Below are positions 42,046 through 49,808 of a stretch of 64,000 nt of DNA, in pieces. The position numbers and the translations under genes are program-made. Location of the stretch: contig NZ_JBDIAQ010000006.1 of NCBI RefSeq assembly GCF_039812505.1, positions 3,776 to 67,775 of the forward strand, written 5' to 3'. Within the stretch, counting starts at the first letter, position 1; each line of letters opens with the position of its first letter. Origin of the DNA: Intrasporangium_A sp039812505. Its GTDB lineage: Bacteria > Actinomycetota > Actinomycetes > Actinomycetales > Dermatophilaceae. A model generated the notes under the pieces. That model saw only the letters and a list, made by a program, of their open reading frames with translations, was not told the DNA's origin and did no database searches.

Positions 42046-43830
42046 ATGGCGCGTGTCCTGCCCGCCTCGGGCCTCGAGCGGCCCTGGCGTCGACCCGGCG
42101 CGGTAGGGTATGCGCTCGCCCGGGTGCGCGGCATCGCCCGGCCGCCCGTCACCGTGTACGAGCCGGCGCCGGGAAGTGTCGTCAGCGACCTCGACGTGGC
42201 GGTGCCGATGCGTGACGGCACCCTGCTGCGGGTCAACGCCTACCGCCCGCCCGGCGACGGTCCGTTCCCGGTGATCCTGTCCGCCCACCCGTACGGCAAG
42301 GACCGGCTCCCGAGCCGGCGCGGCGGCCGGTCGCGGTTCTCCGCCCAGTACCGGATCATGCGCCAACCCGCGCCCGTGTCGTTCTCGACGCTGACCAGCT
42401 GGGAGGCGCCGGACCCGGCGTGGTGGACCGCGCAGGGTTATGCGGTCGTCAACGCCGACCTGCGCGGCTCCGGCACGTCCGACGGGGTCGGGTCGCTGAT
42501 GTCGGCCGCCGAGGCCCGGGACATCGCCGACCTGGTCGAGTGGGCCGGCCACCAACGGTGGTCGACCGGCAACGTCGGCATGCTGGGGGTCTCCTACCTG
42601 GCGATGTCCCAGTACCGCGCTGCCGCCCTGGCGCCACCCGCGCTGAAGGCGATCTGCCCCTGGGAGGGGATGACCGACCCCTACCGCGACCTCATGCGCC
42701 CCGGCGGGCTGTACGAGCGCGGGTTCAGCCGCATCTGGGCCGCCGGCACCAGGCGCCTGAGCCGGCTCGACACGGACCTGGCCAAGGAGCAGCGGGACCG
42801 TCCGCTGCGCGACGAGTGGTGGCAGGCCCACACTCCGGAACTGGAGCAGATCGAGGTCCCGATGCTGGTCTGCGCCAGCTTCTCGGACAACAACCTGCAC
42901 TCACGCGGGTCGTTCCGTGCCTTCGAACAGGCCGGCTCGCCGCACCGGTTCGCCTACACCCATCGCGGCGGCAAGTGGTCGGTGTTCTACGGCGAGCCGG
43001 CGCGGCGGGCCCAGCTGGCCTTCTTCGACCGCTACCTTCGCGGCCTGGACGTCCCGGAGCCGGCCCGGGTCCGGCTGGAGGTGCGGGAGTCCGGCGACCG
43101 GGTCGCCGAGGTCCGCGACGAGCAGGAGTGGCCGCTGGCCCGGACCGAGTGGACGCCGCTGTACCTGTCGTCCGGCGCCCGACTGGGTGTCGACCCGGTC
43201 GACCGGGACGGGCACGTCACGTTTCGGACCGGGCGCGAGGCGGCGGCCTTCACCTTCAAGACCCCGAGCGAGACGGAGCTGACCGGGCCGATGGCGCTCC
43301 GGCTCTGGCTGTCCGTCGACGGGGCCGACGACGTCGACCTCGTCGTCGGCGTCGAGAAGTGGCGGGGCAGGCGGTACGTCGGGTTCGAGGGCTCCTACGG
43401 GTTCGGCCGCGACCGGGTGGCCACCGGCTGGCAGCAGGCCTCCCTGCGCCGGCTCGACGAGTCGGCCTCGACCACCGGCGAGCCGGTCCACACCTTCCTG
43501 ACCCGCCGGCCGCTCGTACCGGGCGAGGTCGTTGCGGTCGACGTCGCCCTCGGCCCGTCCGCCACCCTGTTCCGCGCCGGCGAGTCCCTCCGGCTCGTCG
43601 TGGCCGGGCGGTGGCTGTGGCCGGCCAACCCGCTCACCGGGCAGTTCCCGGCCCGCTACCGCCGCAGCCCCTCCGGCCGGTGCACCCTGCACTGGGGACC
43701 CGACCGGCCGGCGCACCTGCTCGTGCCGCGCATCCCGCGACGCCCCGGGTGGGGATCCACGGCGAGGCGGGCGCAGGCAGGTCCAGTGCCGGCAGACCCG
43801 GTGCCGGCAGTACCGATGAAGGAGGAATGA
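42046..43830 (+). CDS. CocE/NonD-family X-Pro dipeptidyl-peptidase-like hydrolase
   Basis: The 594-aa protein has the S15/CocE alpha/beta hydrolase domain: VNADLRGSGTSDG, nucleophile GVSYLAMSQY, acid region SFSDNNLHSRGSF and a His in YTHRGGKWSVFYG, followed by the C-terminal jelly-roll domain (residues about 360-575). ATG 42046 is preceded by GGAGGTG. Relatives hydrolyse esters, acyl-peptides or cocaine-like compounds; the natural substrate is unknown. Its stop overlaps the start region of the oxidoreductase gene. Confidence 0.92.
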   Translation: MARVLPASGLERPWRRPGAVGYALARVRGIARPPVTVYEPAPGSVVSDLDVAVPMRDGTLLRVNAYRPPGDGPFPVILSAHPYGKDRLPSRRGGRSRFSAQYRIMRQPAPVSFSTLTSWEAPDPAWWTAQGYAVVNADLRGSGTSDGVGSLMSAAEARDIADLVEWAGHQRWSTGNVGMLGVSYLAMSQYRAAALAPPALKAICPWEGMTDPYRDLMRPGGLYERGFSRIWAAGTRRLSRLDTDLAKEQRDRPLRDEWWQAHTPELEQIEVPMLVCASFSDNNLHSRGSFRAFEQAGSPHRFAYTHRGGKWSVFYGEPARRAQLAFFDRYLRGLDVPEPARVRLEVRESGDRVAEVRDEQEWPLARTEWTPLYLSSGARLGVDPVDRDGHVTFRTGREAAAFTFKTPSETELTGPMALRLWLSVDGADDVDLVVGVEKWRGRRYVGFEGSYGFGRDRVATGWQQASLRRLDESASTTGEPVHTFLTRRPLVPGEVVAVDVALGPSATLFRAGESLRLVVAGRWLWPANPLTGQFPARYRRSPSGRCTLHWGPDRPAHLLVPRIPRRPGWGSTARRAQAGPVPADPVPAVPMKEE

Positions 43831-44972
43831 TGCGGGTTCTGGTGCTGGGCGCCGGGTTCGGCGGCCTGGAGCTGACGACGAGGCTGTCGGAGGAGCTGGG
43901 CGGCGCGGCCGACGTGGTGCTGATCGACAAGGCCGACGGGTTCGTGATGGGCTTCTCGAAGCTCGACGTGATGTTCGGGCGCACCAAGGCCGACGCCGTG
44001 CGCCACCCCTACGCCGACATCGTCAGACCCGGCGTCCGGTTCGTGCAGAGCACCATCCGCTCCATCGATCCCGTCGGCCGCAGTGTCGAGACCGATGCGG
44101 GCCGGTTCGAGGGCGACGTGCTGGTGGTGGCGCTCGGGGCGGACATCCACCCCGAGGCGACGCCGGGCCTGACCGAGGCGGGCCTCGACTTCTACACGCC
44201 GGCAGGGGCCTTCGCGGCCCGGGACGTGCTGGACTCGTTCCGCGGCGGACGGGTGGTCATCGGCGTGACGTCCACGCCGTTCAAGTGCCCGCCGGCACCG
44301 AGCGAGACCGCGCTGATGCTGCACGACTTCCTGACCGAACGGGGCCTGCGGGAGCGCAGCGAGATCTCCCTCGTGATGCCGTTGGGCAGCCCGATCCCGC
44401 CGTCCCCGGAAGCGTCCCGCGCGCTGCTGGCGGCGTTCGCGCAGCGCGGGATCGGCTGGTACCCGAACCGTCTCGTGCGCCGCCTGGACCCGGAGCGGGG
44501 CGTCGCGGTGTTCGCCGACGGCGAGGAGCTGGCCTTCGACGTCTTCCTGGCCATCCCCACGCACCGCGTGCCCGCGGTGGTGGCCGAGTCCGGGATGTGC
44601 GTCGACGGCTGGATCCCGGTGGACCCGCTGACGCTGCAGACCCGCTACCCCGACGTGTATGCCGTCGGCGACGTGACCAGCGTCGGGACGCCCAAGGCGG
44701 GCGTGTTCTCCGAGCGTCAGGCCGGGGTCGTGGCCGACCGGCTGATCGCCCGGCACCACGAGCAGACCGCGACCTCGACCTACGACGGCACCGGCGTCTG
44801 CTACATCGAGTTCGGGCACCGGAGCGTCGCGCGCGTCGAGGTGACGTTCCGCAGCGGGCAGCGGCCGACCGGCAGCTTCGAGGACGCGTCGGAGCTGCTG
44901 CTGCAGGACAAGGCCGACTTCGGCAGCACCCGTGCCCGGCGGTGGTTCGGGACCGAGTGGGTCGGCTACTGA
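43830..44972 (+). CDS. FAD/NAD(P)-dependent oxidoreductase, sulfide:quinone reductase-like
   Basis: The 380-aa flavoprotein has an N-terminal FAD-binding Rossmann motif (VLVLGAGFGGLELTTRL), an NAD(P)/FAD middle segment and the C-terminal FAD-contact region (YAVGDVTSVGTPKAGVFSERQA). The shape, with STPFKCPPAPSETALMLHDFL, matches the SQR/NDH-2-like family. ATG 43830 is preferred over 43827 because the GGAGG site is only two bases from the latter. The Cys pair of true SQR is not complete, so sulfide oxidation is not certain. It is co-transcribed with the CocE-type hydrolase. Confidence 0.82.
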   Translation: MRVLVLGAGFGGLELTTRLSEELGGAADVVLIDKADGFVMGFSKLDVMFGRTKADAVRHPYADIVRPGVRFVQSTIRSIDPVGRSVETDAGRFEGDVLVVALGADIHPEATPGLTEAGLDFYTPAGAFAARDVLDSFRGGRVVIGVTSTPFKCPPAPSETALMLHDFLTERGLRERSEISLVMPLGSPIPPSPEASRALLAAFAQRGIGWYPNRLVRRLDPERGVAVFADGEELAFDVFLAIPTHRVPAVVAESGMCVDGWIPVDPLTLQTRYPDVYAVGDVTSVGTPKAGVFSERQAGVVADRLIARHHEQTATSTYDGTGVCYIEFGHRSVARVEVTFRSGQRPTGSFEDASELLLQDKADFGSTRARRWFGTEWVGY

Positions 44973-45000
44973 GCCGGGGGTGACCGCCGGGAGGGGACGA

Positions 45001-45039
45001 GGGTATGCCGCCCACCTCGGAGGGGTGGGCGGCATACCC
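45001..45039. terminator. Bidirectional terminator hairpin with a 16-bp perfect stem
   Basis: GGGTATGCCGCCCACC (45001-45016) and GGTGGGCGGCATACCC (45024-45039) form a perfect stem around a 7-nt loop, followed by CTTTCG. It sits between the convergent oxidoreductase (end 44972) and CHAP (end 45055) genes and can terminate both. Both arms contain the octamer that is over-represented in this window. Confidence 0.75.
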
Positions 45040-45054
45040 TTTCGAGGGGTCGGC

Positions 45055-45918
45055 TCAGGGGGCGTAGATGTAGCGCATCCCGCCGATGTTCGTCAGCGTG
45101 CGGGTGTTGTAGTTGTACGGGCCGGCGAGGGCGTTCATCTCGACGATGGTGACCCGGTTGCCGTTGACCGCGGTGACCCAGCCGACGTGCCCGGCGCTCG
45201 AGGAGCCGTGCACCCCGGGCTGCATGACCACGATCGAACGGACCCGCGGCACGCTGCTCACCGTGTAGCCGGCGCGCGCCGCGCCGTAGGCCCAGGCGGA
45301 GGCGTTGCCGGTCCAGCCGCCGGGGTAGTAGCCCTCGGACTGGTACCACTTGTTGAGCGCTCCCCAGGTGCACTGCCCGGGGGTGGCCCAGTTGCGGCCC
45401 GACCGGATGCCGGAGGAGGCGGCGGGCGCGTTGTTCGAGCGGGCCTTGGCGGAGTAGGTCGATCCGCCGAGGCTCGAGCGGGCGGTGGAGCGCGAGGCCT
45501 GCTTGCGCTGGGCGGCGCGGGCTGCCCGGGCCTGGGCTGCTGCCCTCGCCTTGGCCGCCTCGGCGCGACGCTCCTTGACGACGAGGTCCTCGATGACGAT
45601 CGGCTTGGCCGCGGGCCGTTTCGCCTTGGGGGCGGCGTAGCCGATGGCGGCCAGCGCGTTCGTCGACCCGGTCGCGGCCGTGTCGGGGCCGACCGCGCTC
45701 GGGACGACGGCGGCCTGGCTCACCGCGGCGTTGCCGGCGGGGCTCACGGTCTCGGCGGTCGCCGGGCCGGCCACGGCGGCGACGAGGCCACCGGCTGCCG
45801 CCAGGATGGCCGCGCTCTTGAGGACCGGCTGCGCGGACTCGGTGGCTAGCAGCCGGAGCTCGGTGAGGGGGTTGGTTCGTCCGGCGCGGTGGCGTCCGGT
45901 GGGGCGTGTGGTTGTCAC
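45055..45918 (-). CDS. Secreted CHAP-domain peptidoglycan hydrolase
   Basis: The GTG start at 45918 follows GAGGT. The 287-aa product has a long export signal with a helix ending ATAET (about residue 55), an Ala/Lys/Arg-rich coiled middle segment (residues about 105-155), and a C-terminal CHAP amidase/endopeptidase domain with GQCTWGALNKWY (catalytic Cys) and SAGHVGWVTAV (catalytic His). It cleaves peptidoglycan in cell separation or wall turnover. A c-di-AMP riboswitch precedes it, as is common for wall hydrolase genes in Actinomycetota. Confidence 0.9.
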   Translation of the reverse strand: MTTTRPTGRHRAGRTNPLTELRLLATESAQPVLKSAAILAAAGGLVAAVAGPATAETVSPAGNAAVSQAAVVPSAVGPDTAATGSTNALAAIGYAAPKAKRPAAKPIVIEDLVVKERRAEAAKARAAAQARAARAAQRKQASRSTARSSLGGSTYSAKARSNNAPAASSGIRSGRNWATPGQCTWGALNKWYQSEGYYPGGWTGNASAWAYGAARAGYTVSSVPRVRSIVVMQPGVHGSSSAGHVGWVTAVNGNRVTIVEMNALAGPYNYNTRTLTNIGGMRYIYAP

Positions 45919-45927
45919 TTGTACCTC

Positions 45928-46075
45928 GAGACCGCCTGCGAGGTTAGCTGTCGGGTTCGGGCGGAGGTACTGCCCGGCCCCGGCGGGCTCGCGCTGAGCC
46001 CGCGCAGAGGGCTTCACCCCGAGGGCGTCTGACGCCCGGGAGTTGGGTCCCCCACTCCTGCCAGATGGGATGTCA
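45928..46075 (-). promoter_or_regulatory. ydaO-type c-di-AMP riboswitch
   Basis: Read on the minus strand, the leader contains hallmark blocks of the actinobacterial ydaO aptamer: GGGGGACCCA, CTCGGGGTGAAGC, GGCCGGGCAGTACCTCCG, CCGAACCCGACAGCTAACC and CGCAGGCGG, in the right order and just upstream of the wall hydrolase start. In known cases c-di-AMP binding switches expression of wall hydrolases and Rpf proteins off. The 5' edge is approximate. Confidence 0.85.
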
Positions 46076-46276
46076 TGGGGCCTCGGGCGGGAGGCAGGAC
46101 TCGGCGGACCGCCCTCGGCGCCGGCTCGATCGGAACCGGCGCCGCCCACAGTAACGAAGCCGGCCGCCGAATGTCACGTTTGGATAACGGCTCTTGGGTG
46201 TCGCGATTCTCACAGTGGCCGGGTCGCTGCCGTGCCGGCGGCCGATCGACGGGGTGCTGGTGCCCGGTCGAGGCGG
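46076..46276. other. Promoter region upstream of the riboswitch
   Basis: This 200-bp stretch between the riboswitch and the RelA/SpoT-domain gene 3' end has no coding frame. It should hold the promoter for the riboswitch-controlled transcript. The less GC-rich part (about 46150-46215) is the best place for it. Confidence 0.4.
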
Positions 46277-47371
46277 CTACTGCCCGCCTGCCTGGAGGCG
46301 GGCCAGCCGGGCCTGCAGCGCCGGCGTCCGGTGCGCGTTGCCCGCCAGCCGAACGTAGTCGGAGCCGTAGACGGCCAGGAGCGCGTCGTCGAGCCGCCGG
46401 ACCGCCCCCGGCGGGTACTGATAGCCCATGCTCCGGCTGACCCGGGCCTCGTCGACCCTGGTCAGCACCTGTCCGAGCCGGTCGACCGTGTCGATGCCCA
46501 GGTCGGCGAGCAGCCCCGAGATCCAGTCGTAGTGGTCGCTGCGGGACCAGCCGGCGTCCGGGTAGGTCACGGCGAGGAACTTCGCGAGGTCCTGGCCGCC
46601 GATCCGGGGCGGGGCGACCGGGAGGGCCTCGTCCGCGCCGACCCGCTCCCCGGCTGCGCCTGCCTCGGCGACCTCGTCCAGGTCGCCGGACGGCTCCTCG
46701 GGCAGCGCCACCTGCAGCCGGTCGCGGATCGCGGCGAACTCCCGGTCGGCGAGGTCGAGCAGCCCGGCGGCCAGGGTGAACCTGCGGTCCAGGTCCGAGG
46801 CGTGCTCGGCCGGCACCGTCCCCTTGTAGCGGATGTCGTGCTCGAACTCGGCCCAGGCGTGCTGCAGGACGGTGCGCACCTGCACCGACGCGGCGAGGCG
46901 ACGCAGCGGCTCGTAGCGGGCCGGGATGCTGCGGCTGGCGTCGACGGCGACGAGCAGGTGGCGGCTCGAGTAGCCGAACCGCCCGGCCCGGGCGGTCTCC
47001 AGGCCCAGGTCGCGGTCGTCGAGGACGGCCAGCTCCTCGGCGAGCAGCTCGGCGACCGCGCTGACGTCGCCGAGGACGTAGGTGACCACCCGCACCCCGA
47101 TCTGGTCGGTGATCTCCTCGCGGATCAACGCGTCCCGGTCCTGGCGCTCCGGTCGGGCGCGCAGGGTCCGCTCGGCCTTGTCGGCGTACGACTCGACGGT
47201 CTTGGTCCGCCCCGTCACCGTGAGGTAGTTGATGCCCGCGTCGTCGATCAGGTCCCGGATCAGCTCGACGAAACGGCCGGTCGCCACCTCGAGCTGCGGG
47301 CGCCGCTGGGCGTAGGCGGCGGTGGCGCGCCGCACGGCCGCGCGGCGCTCCCGGGCGCTGGCACCTGTCAT
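46277..47371 (-). CDS. RelA/SpoT-domain (p)ppGpp synthetase-like protein
   Basis: The 364-aa protein has the RelA/SpoT nucleotidyltransferase core: TGRTKTVESYADK (substrate loop), DQIGVRVVTYVLGD, RFGYSSRHLLV and VQVRTVLQHAWAEFEHDIRYK. No HD hydrolase, TGS or ACT domains are visible, so it is a stand-alone small-alarmone-synthetase-type protein with about 150 extra C-terminal residues. ATG 47371 has GGGG upstream; a second ATG at 47380 is possible. It is followed by the riboswitch-controlled wall hydrolase and preceded by the LigD-type gene, all on the same strand. Confidence 0.85.
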   Translation of the reverse strand: MTGASARERRAAVRRATAAYAQRRPQLEVATGRFVELIRDLIDDAGINYLTVTGRTKTVESYADKAERTLRARPERQDRDALIREEITDQIGVRVVTYVLGDVSAVAELLAEELAVLDDRDLGLETARAGRFGYSSRHLLVAVDASRSIPARYEPLRRLAASVQVRTVLQHAWAEFEHDIRYKGTVPAEHASDLDRRFTLAAGLLDLADREFAAIRDRLQVALPEEPSGDLDEVAEAGAAGERVGADEALPVAPPRIGGQDLAKFLAVTYPDAGWSRSDHYDWISGLLADLGIDTVDRLGQVLTRVDEARVSRSMGYQYPPGAVRRLDDALLAVYGSDYVRLAGNAHRTPALQARLARLQAGGQ

Positions 47372-47423
47372 GCGCCCCATCCTGCCGGGTCGAGGACCGG
47401 GGCAGACCGGCCGGGCCGGCAGC

Positions 47424-49598
47424 TCACCGGGCCGACAGCACCCCGGCCAGGTCGTAGCCGACCGGCTCGTCGAGCTGGGCGAAGGTGCAGGACCGCGCGT
47501 CGCGGTCGGGCCGCCACCGCACGAACTGGGCCGTGTGGCGGAACCGGGTGCCCTCCATGTGGTCGTAGCGCACCTCGACGACGCGCTCGGGTCGCAGCGG
47601 GGTGAAGGACAGGTCCTTCTGGTTGTTCCACCGGCTGAACTCGGACGAGCGGGGGGTCCGCACGCCGTCCGCGGGCCGGGCCCAGCTCCACGGGTGCTCG
47701 TCCCACTCGGCGACGAGCGGCTGCAGCTGCTCGAAGAGCTCGCGGCGCCGCGCCATCGGGAACGCGCCGATGACGCCGACGCTCGCGAGGTCGCCGCCGT
47801 CGTCGTACAGACCGAGCAGGAGCGAGCCGACCGCCTCGGGATCGGTCTTGTGCGTCCGGTACCCGGCCACGACGCAGTCGGCGGTGCGCTCGTGCTTGAT
47901 CTTGAACATGGTGCGCCGGTCCGGCTCGTAGCGCGCGTCGAGCGGCTTGGCGACGACCCCGTCGAGCCCGGCCCCCTCGAACTGCTCGAACCACCGCCTG
48001 GCCGTGGCGAGGTCGCGGGTGGCCGGGGTGAGGTGGATCGGGGGCCTTGCGCCGGCGAGGGCCCGCTCGAGGGCGGCGCGGCGCGCGTGGAAGGGGCGTT
48101 CGACCCAGGAGACGCCGTCGAGGGCGAGCAGGTCGAAGGCCACGAAGCTGGCCGGTGTCTCGGCGGACAGCTTGCGCACCCGGCTGGCCGCCGGATGGAT
48201 CCGCTGCTGGAGCAGCTCGAAGTCGAGCCGGTCCCGGGCTCCGGGCCGGACCAGGACGATCTCGCCGTCGATGACGGCTCGGGGCGGGAAGCTCGCCCGG
48301 ACCGCCTCGACGATCTCGGGGAAGTAGCGGGTCATGGGCTTCTCGTTGCGGCTGCCGATCTCGACCTGCTCGCCGGAGCGGAAGACGACCGACCGGAAGC
48401 CGTCCCACTTCGGCTCGTAGAGCACCTCCCCCCGGACGGCGCCGAAGTCCTTGACCGCCTTGGCGAGCATCGGGGCGACCGGTGGCGGGACCTCCCCCCA
48501 CAGGTCGCGCAGGCCCGCGTCGCGGTCCGACTTGGGCGCCAGGTACTCGTGGTCGGGCTTGTCGGCCCGGCGTCTGCTCGGCTGGACCCGCGGCGGCTCC
48601 CCGGGCATCTTCGGGTAGTCCGGGGGGAAGTTCAGCTCGCCCAGTCCTCGCTCCTGGACGTCCTTGTCCCACAGCGCGATTGCGCCGCCGACGTCGCCGA
48701 CGGAGGCGTCCATGCCGGCCCAGGGGTCGCCCCGGTCGGCCACCAGCCCCGGCACGGTCCGGACCGTGAGCGTGGTGGGGTCGACCTCCCGCAGCTCCTC
48801 CCAGGCCACCGGCGTCGAGACCGGCGCGCCGGGCAGGGGGCGGGGCGAGAACGCCGAGGCGATGGTGCGGTCGCGGTTCGCCTGGTTGAAGTCGACGAAG
48901 ACCCGCGCTCCCCGCTCCTCCTTCCACCACGCCACGGTGACGAGGTCGGGCAGCTGCCGCTCGAGCTCGCGGGCGATGCCGATGACGCCGTGCCGGACGT
49001 CGAGGAACTCGTGCGTCGGTGCGACCCGCGCGTAGACGTGCACCCCACGGTTGCCGCTGGTCTTGGCCCAGGCGGTCAGGCCGATCCCGGCCATCACCTC
49101 GCGCAGCGCGAACGCGGCCTCGACGGCGTCGCCGAACGTACGTCCCGGCTGTGGGTCCAGGTCGATGCGCAGCTCGTCCGGCCGGTCCAGGTCGGCGGTG
49201 CGCACCGGCCACGGGTGGAAGGTGATGGTGTTCATCTGGACCGCCCACACCGCCGTGGCGACCTCGTCGATGACCAGCTGCGGATGCCGCCGACCCGAGG
49301 GATAGGTGACGGTGACGGTGCGCGCGTGGTCCGGGACGCCCCGCGGCGGGTTCTTCGAGAAGAACTCCTCGCCCTCGATGCCCTCGGGGAAACGCTGCAG
49401 CGTGACCGGCCGGTCCCCCAGGGCGGCCAGCAGCGGGTCGGCCACGGCCAGGACGTAGTGGGCCAGGTCGAGCTTGGTCACCGGCCGTCCGTCGGCCATG
49501 CCGGCACCGGGCCAGAGCACCCGCTCCGGACTGGAGACCCGCACCCGGCGGGTCCCCTCGGGCCCGGGGGCCTCGAGCACGGCGGCGCTGTCGCTCAC
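47424..49598 (-). CDS. ligD: LigD-type DNA polymerase-ligase without the nuclease domain
   Basis: The 724-aa protein joins an N-terminal primase-polymerase domain (residues about 15-300; metal-binding Asp pair in RIDLDPQPG at 146/148) with a C-terminal ATP-dependent ligase (adenylated Lys near 397 in YEPKWDGFRS, DGEIVLV, DGVVAKPL, FKIKHERTADCVVAGYR, and an OB fold). The usual 3'-phosphoesterase domain of LigD is missing. LigD works with Ku in non-homologous end joining; no ku gene is in this window. The initiator at 49598 lies in a G-rich context. Confidence 0.9.
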   Translation of the reverse strand: MSDSAAVLEAPGPEGTRRVRVSSPERVLWPGAGMADGRPVTKLDLAHYVLAVADPLLAALGDRPVTLQRFPEGIEGEEFFSKNPPRGVPDHARTVTVTYPSGRRHPQLVIDEVATAVWAVQMNTITFHPWPVRTADLDRPDELRIDLDPQPGRTFGDAVEAAFALREVMAGIGLTAWAKTSGNRGVHVYARVAPTHEFLDVRHGVIGIARELERQLPDLVTVAWWKEERGARVFVDFNQANRDRTIASAFSPRPLPGAPVSTPVAWEELREVDPTTLTVRTVPGLVADRGDPWAGMDASVGDVGGAIALWDKDVQERGLGELNFPPDYPKMPGEPPRVQPSRRRADKPDHEYLAPKSDRDAGLRDLWGEVPPPVAPMLAKAVKDFGAVRGEVLYEPKWDGFRSVVFRSGEQVEIGSRNEKPMTRYFPEIVEAVRASFPPRAVIDGEIVLVRPGARDRLDFELLQQRIHPAASRVRKLSAETPASFVAFDLLALDGVSWVERPFHARRAALERALAGARPPIHLTPATRDLATARRWFEQFEGAGLDGVVAKPLDARYEPDRRTMFKIKHERTADCVVAGYRTHKTDPEAVGSLLLGLYDDGGDLASVGVIGAFPMARRRELFEQLQPLVAEWDEHPWSWARPADGVRTPRSSEFSRWNNQKDLSFTPLRPERVVEVRYDHMEGTRFRHTAQFVRWRPDRDARSCTFAQLDEPVGYDLAGVLSAR

Positions 49599-49646
49599 CC
49601 CGCCGATCGTAGGGGCAACCGCGGCGGCGCACGACCACGACGGCCC

Positions 49647-49694
49647 GCGTCCCCGGCGGGCCGCGTCCCCGGCGGGCCGCGTCCCCGGCGGGCC
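49647..49694. repeat. 16-bp tandem repeat, three perfect copies
   Basis: GCGTCCCCGGCGGGCC is repeated at 49647, 49663 and 49679 in the region between the LigD gene start and the terminator. Its origin by slippage or a role in the divergent regions is not known. Confidence 0.7.
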
Positions 49695-49722
49695 CGCGAA
49701 CCATGAGCCCGCGAACGGCGAA

Positions 49723-49753
49723 CAGGGAGCCCGGCGCCATACCGGGCTCCCTG
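49723..49753. terminator. Terminator hairpin with a 12-bp perfect stem
   Basis: CAGGGAGCCCGG (49723-49734) pairs with CCGGGCTCCCTG (49742-49753) across a 7-nt loop. It lies 56 bp downstream of the subtilase stop (minus strand). Confidence 0.6.
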
Positions 49754-49808
49754 TCCTTGGTCGGGTCGGCGTCCGGGTCAGCCCGGCGGCGACAACGCGG
49801 TCACGGGG

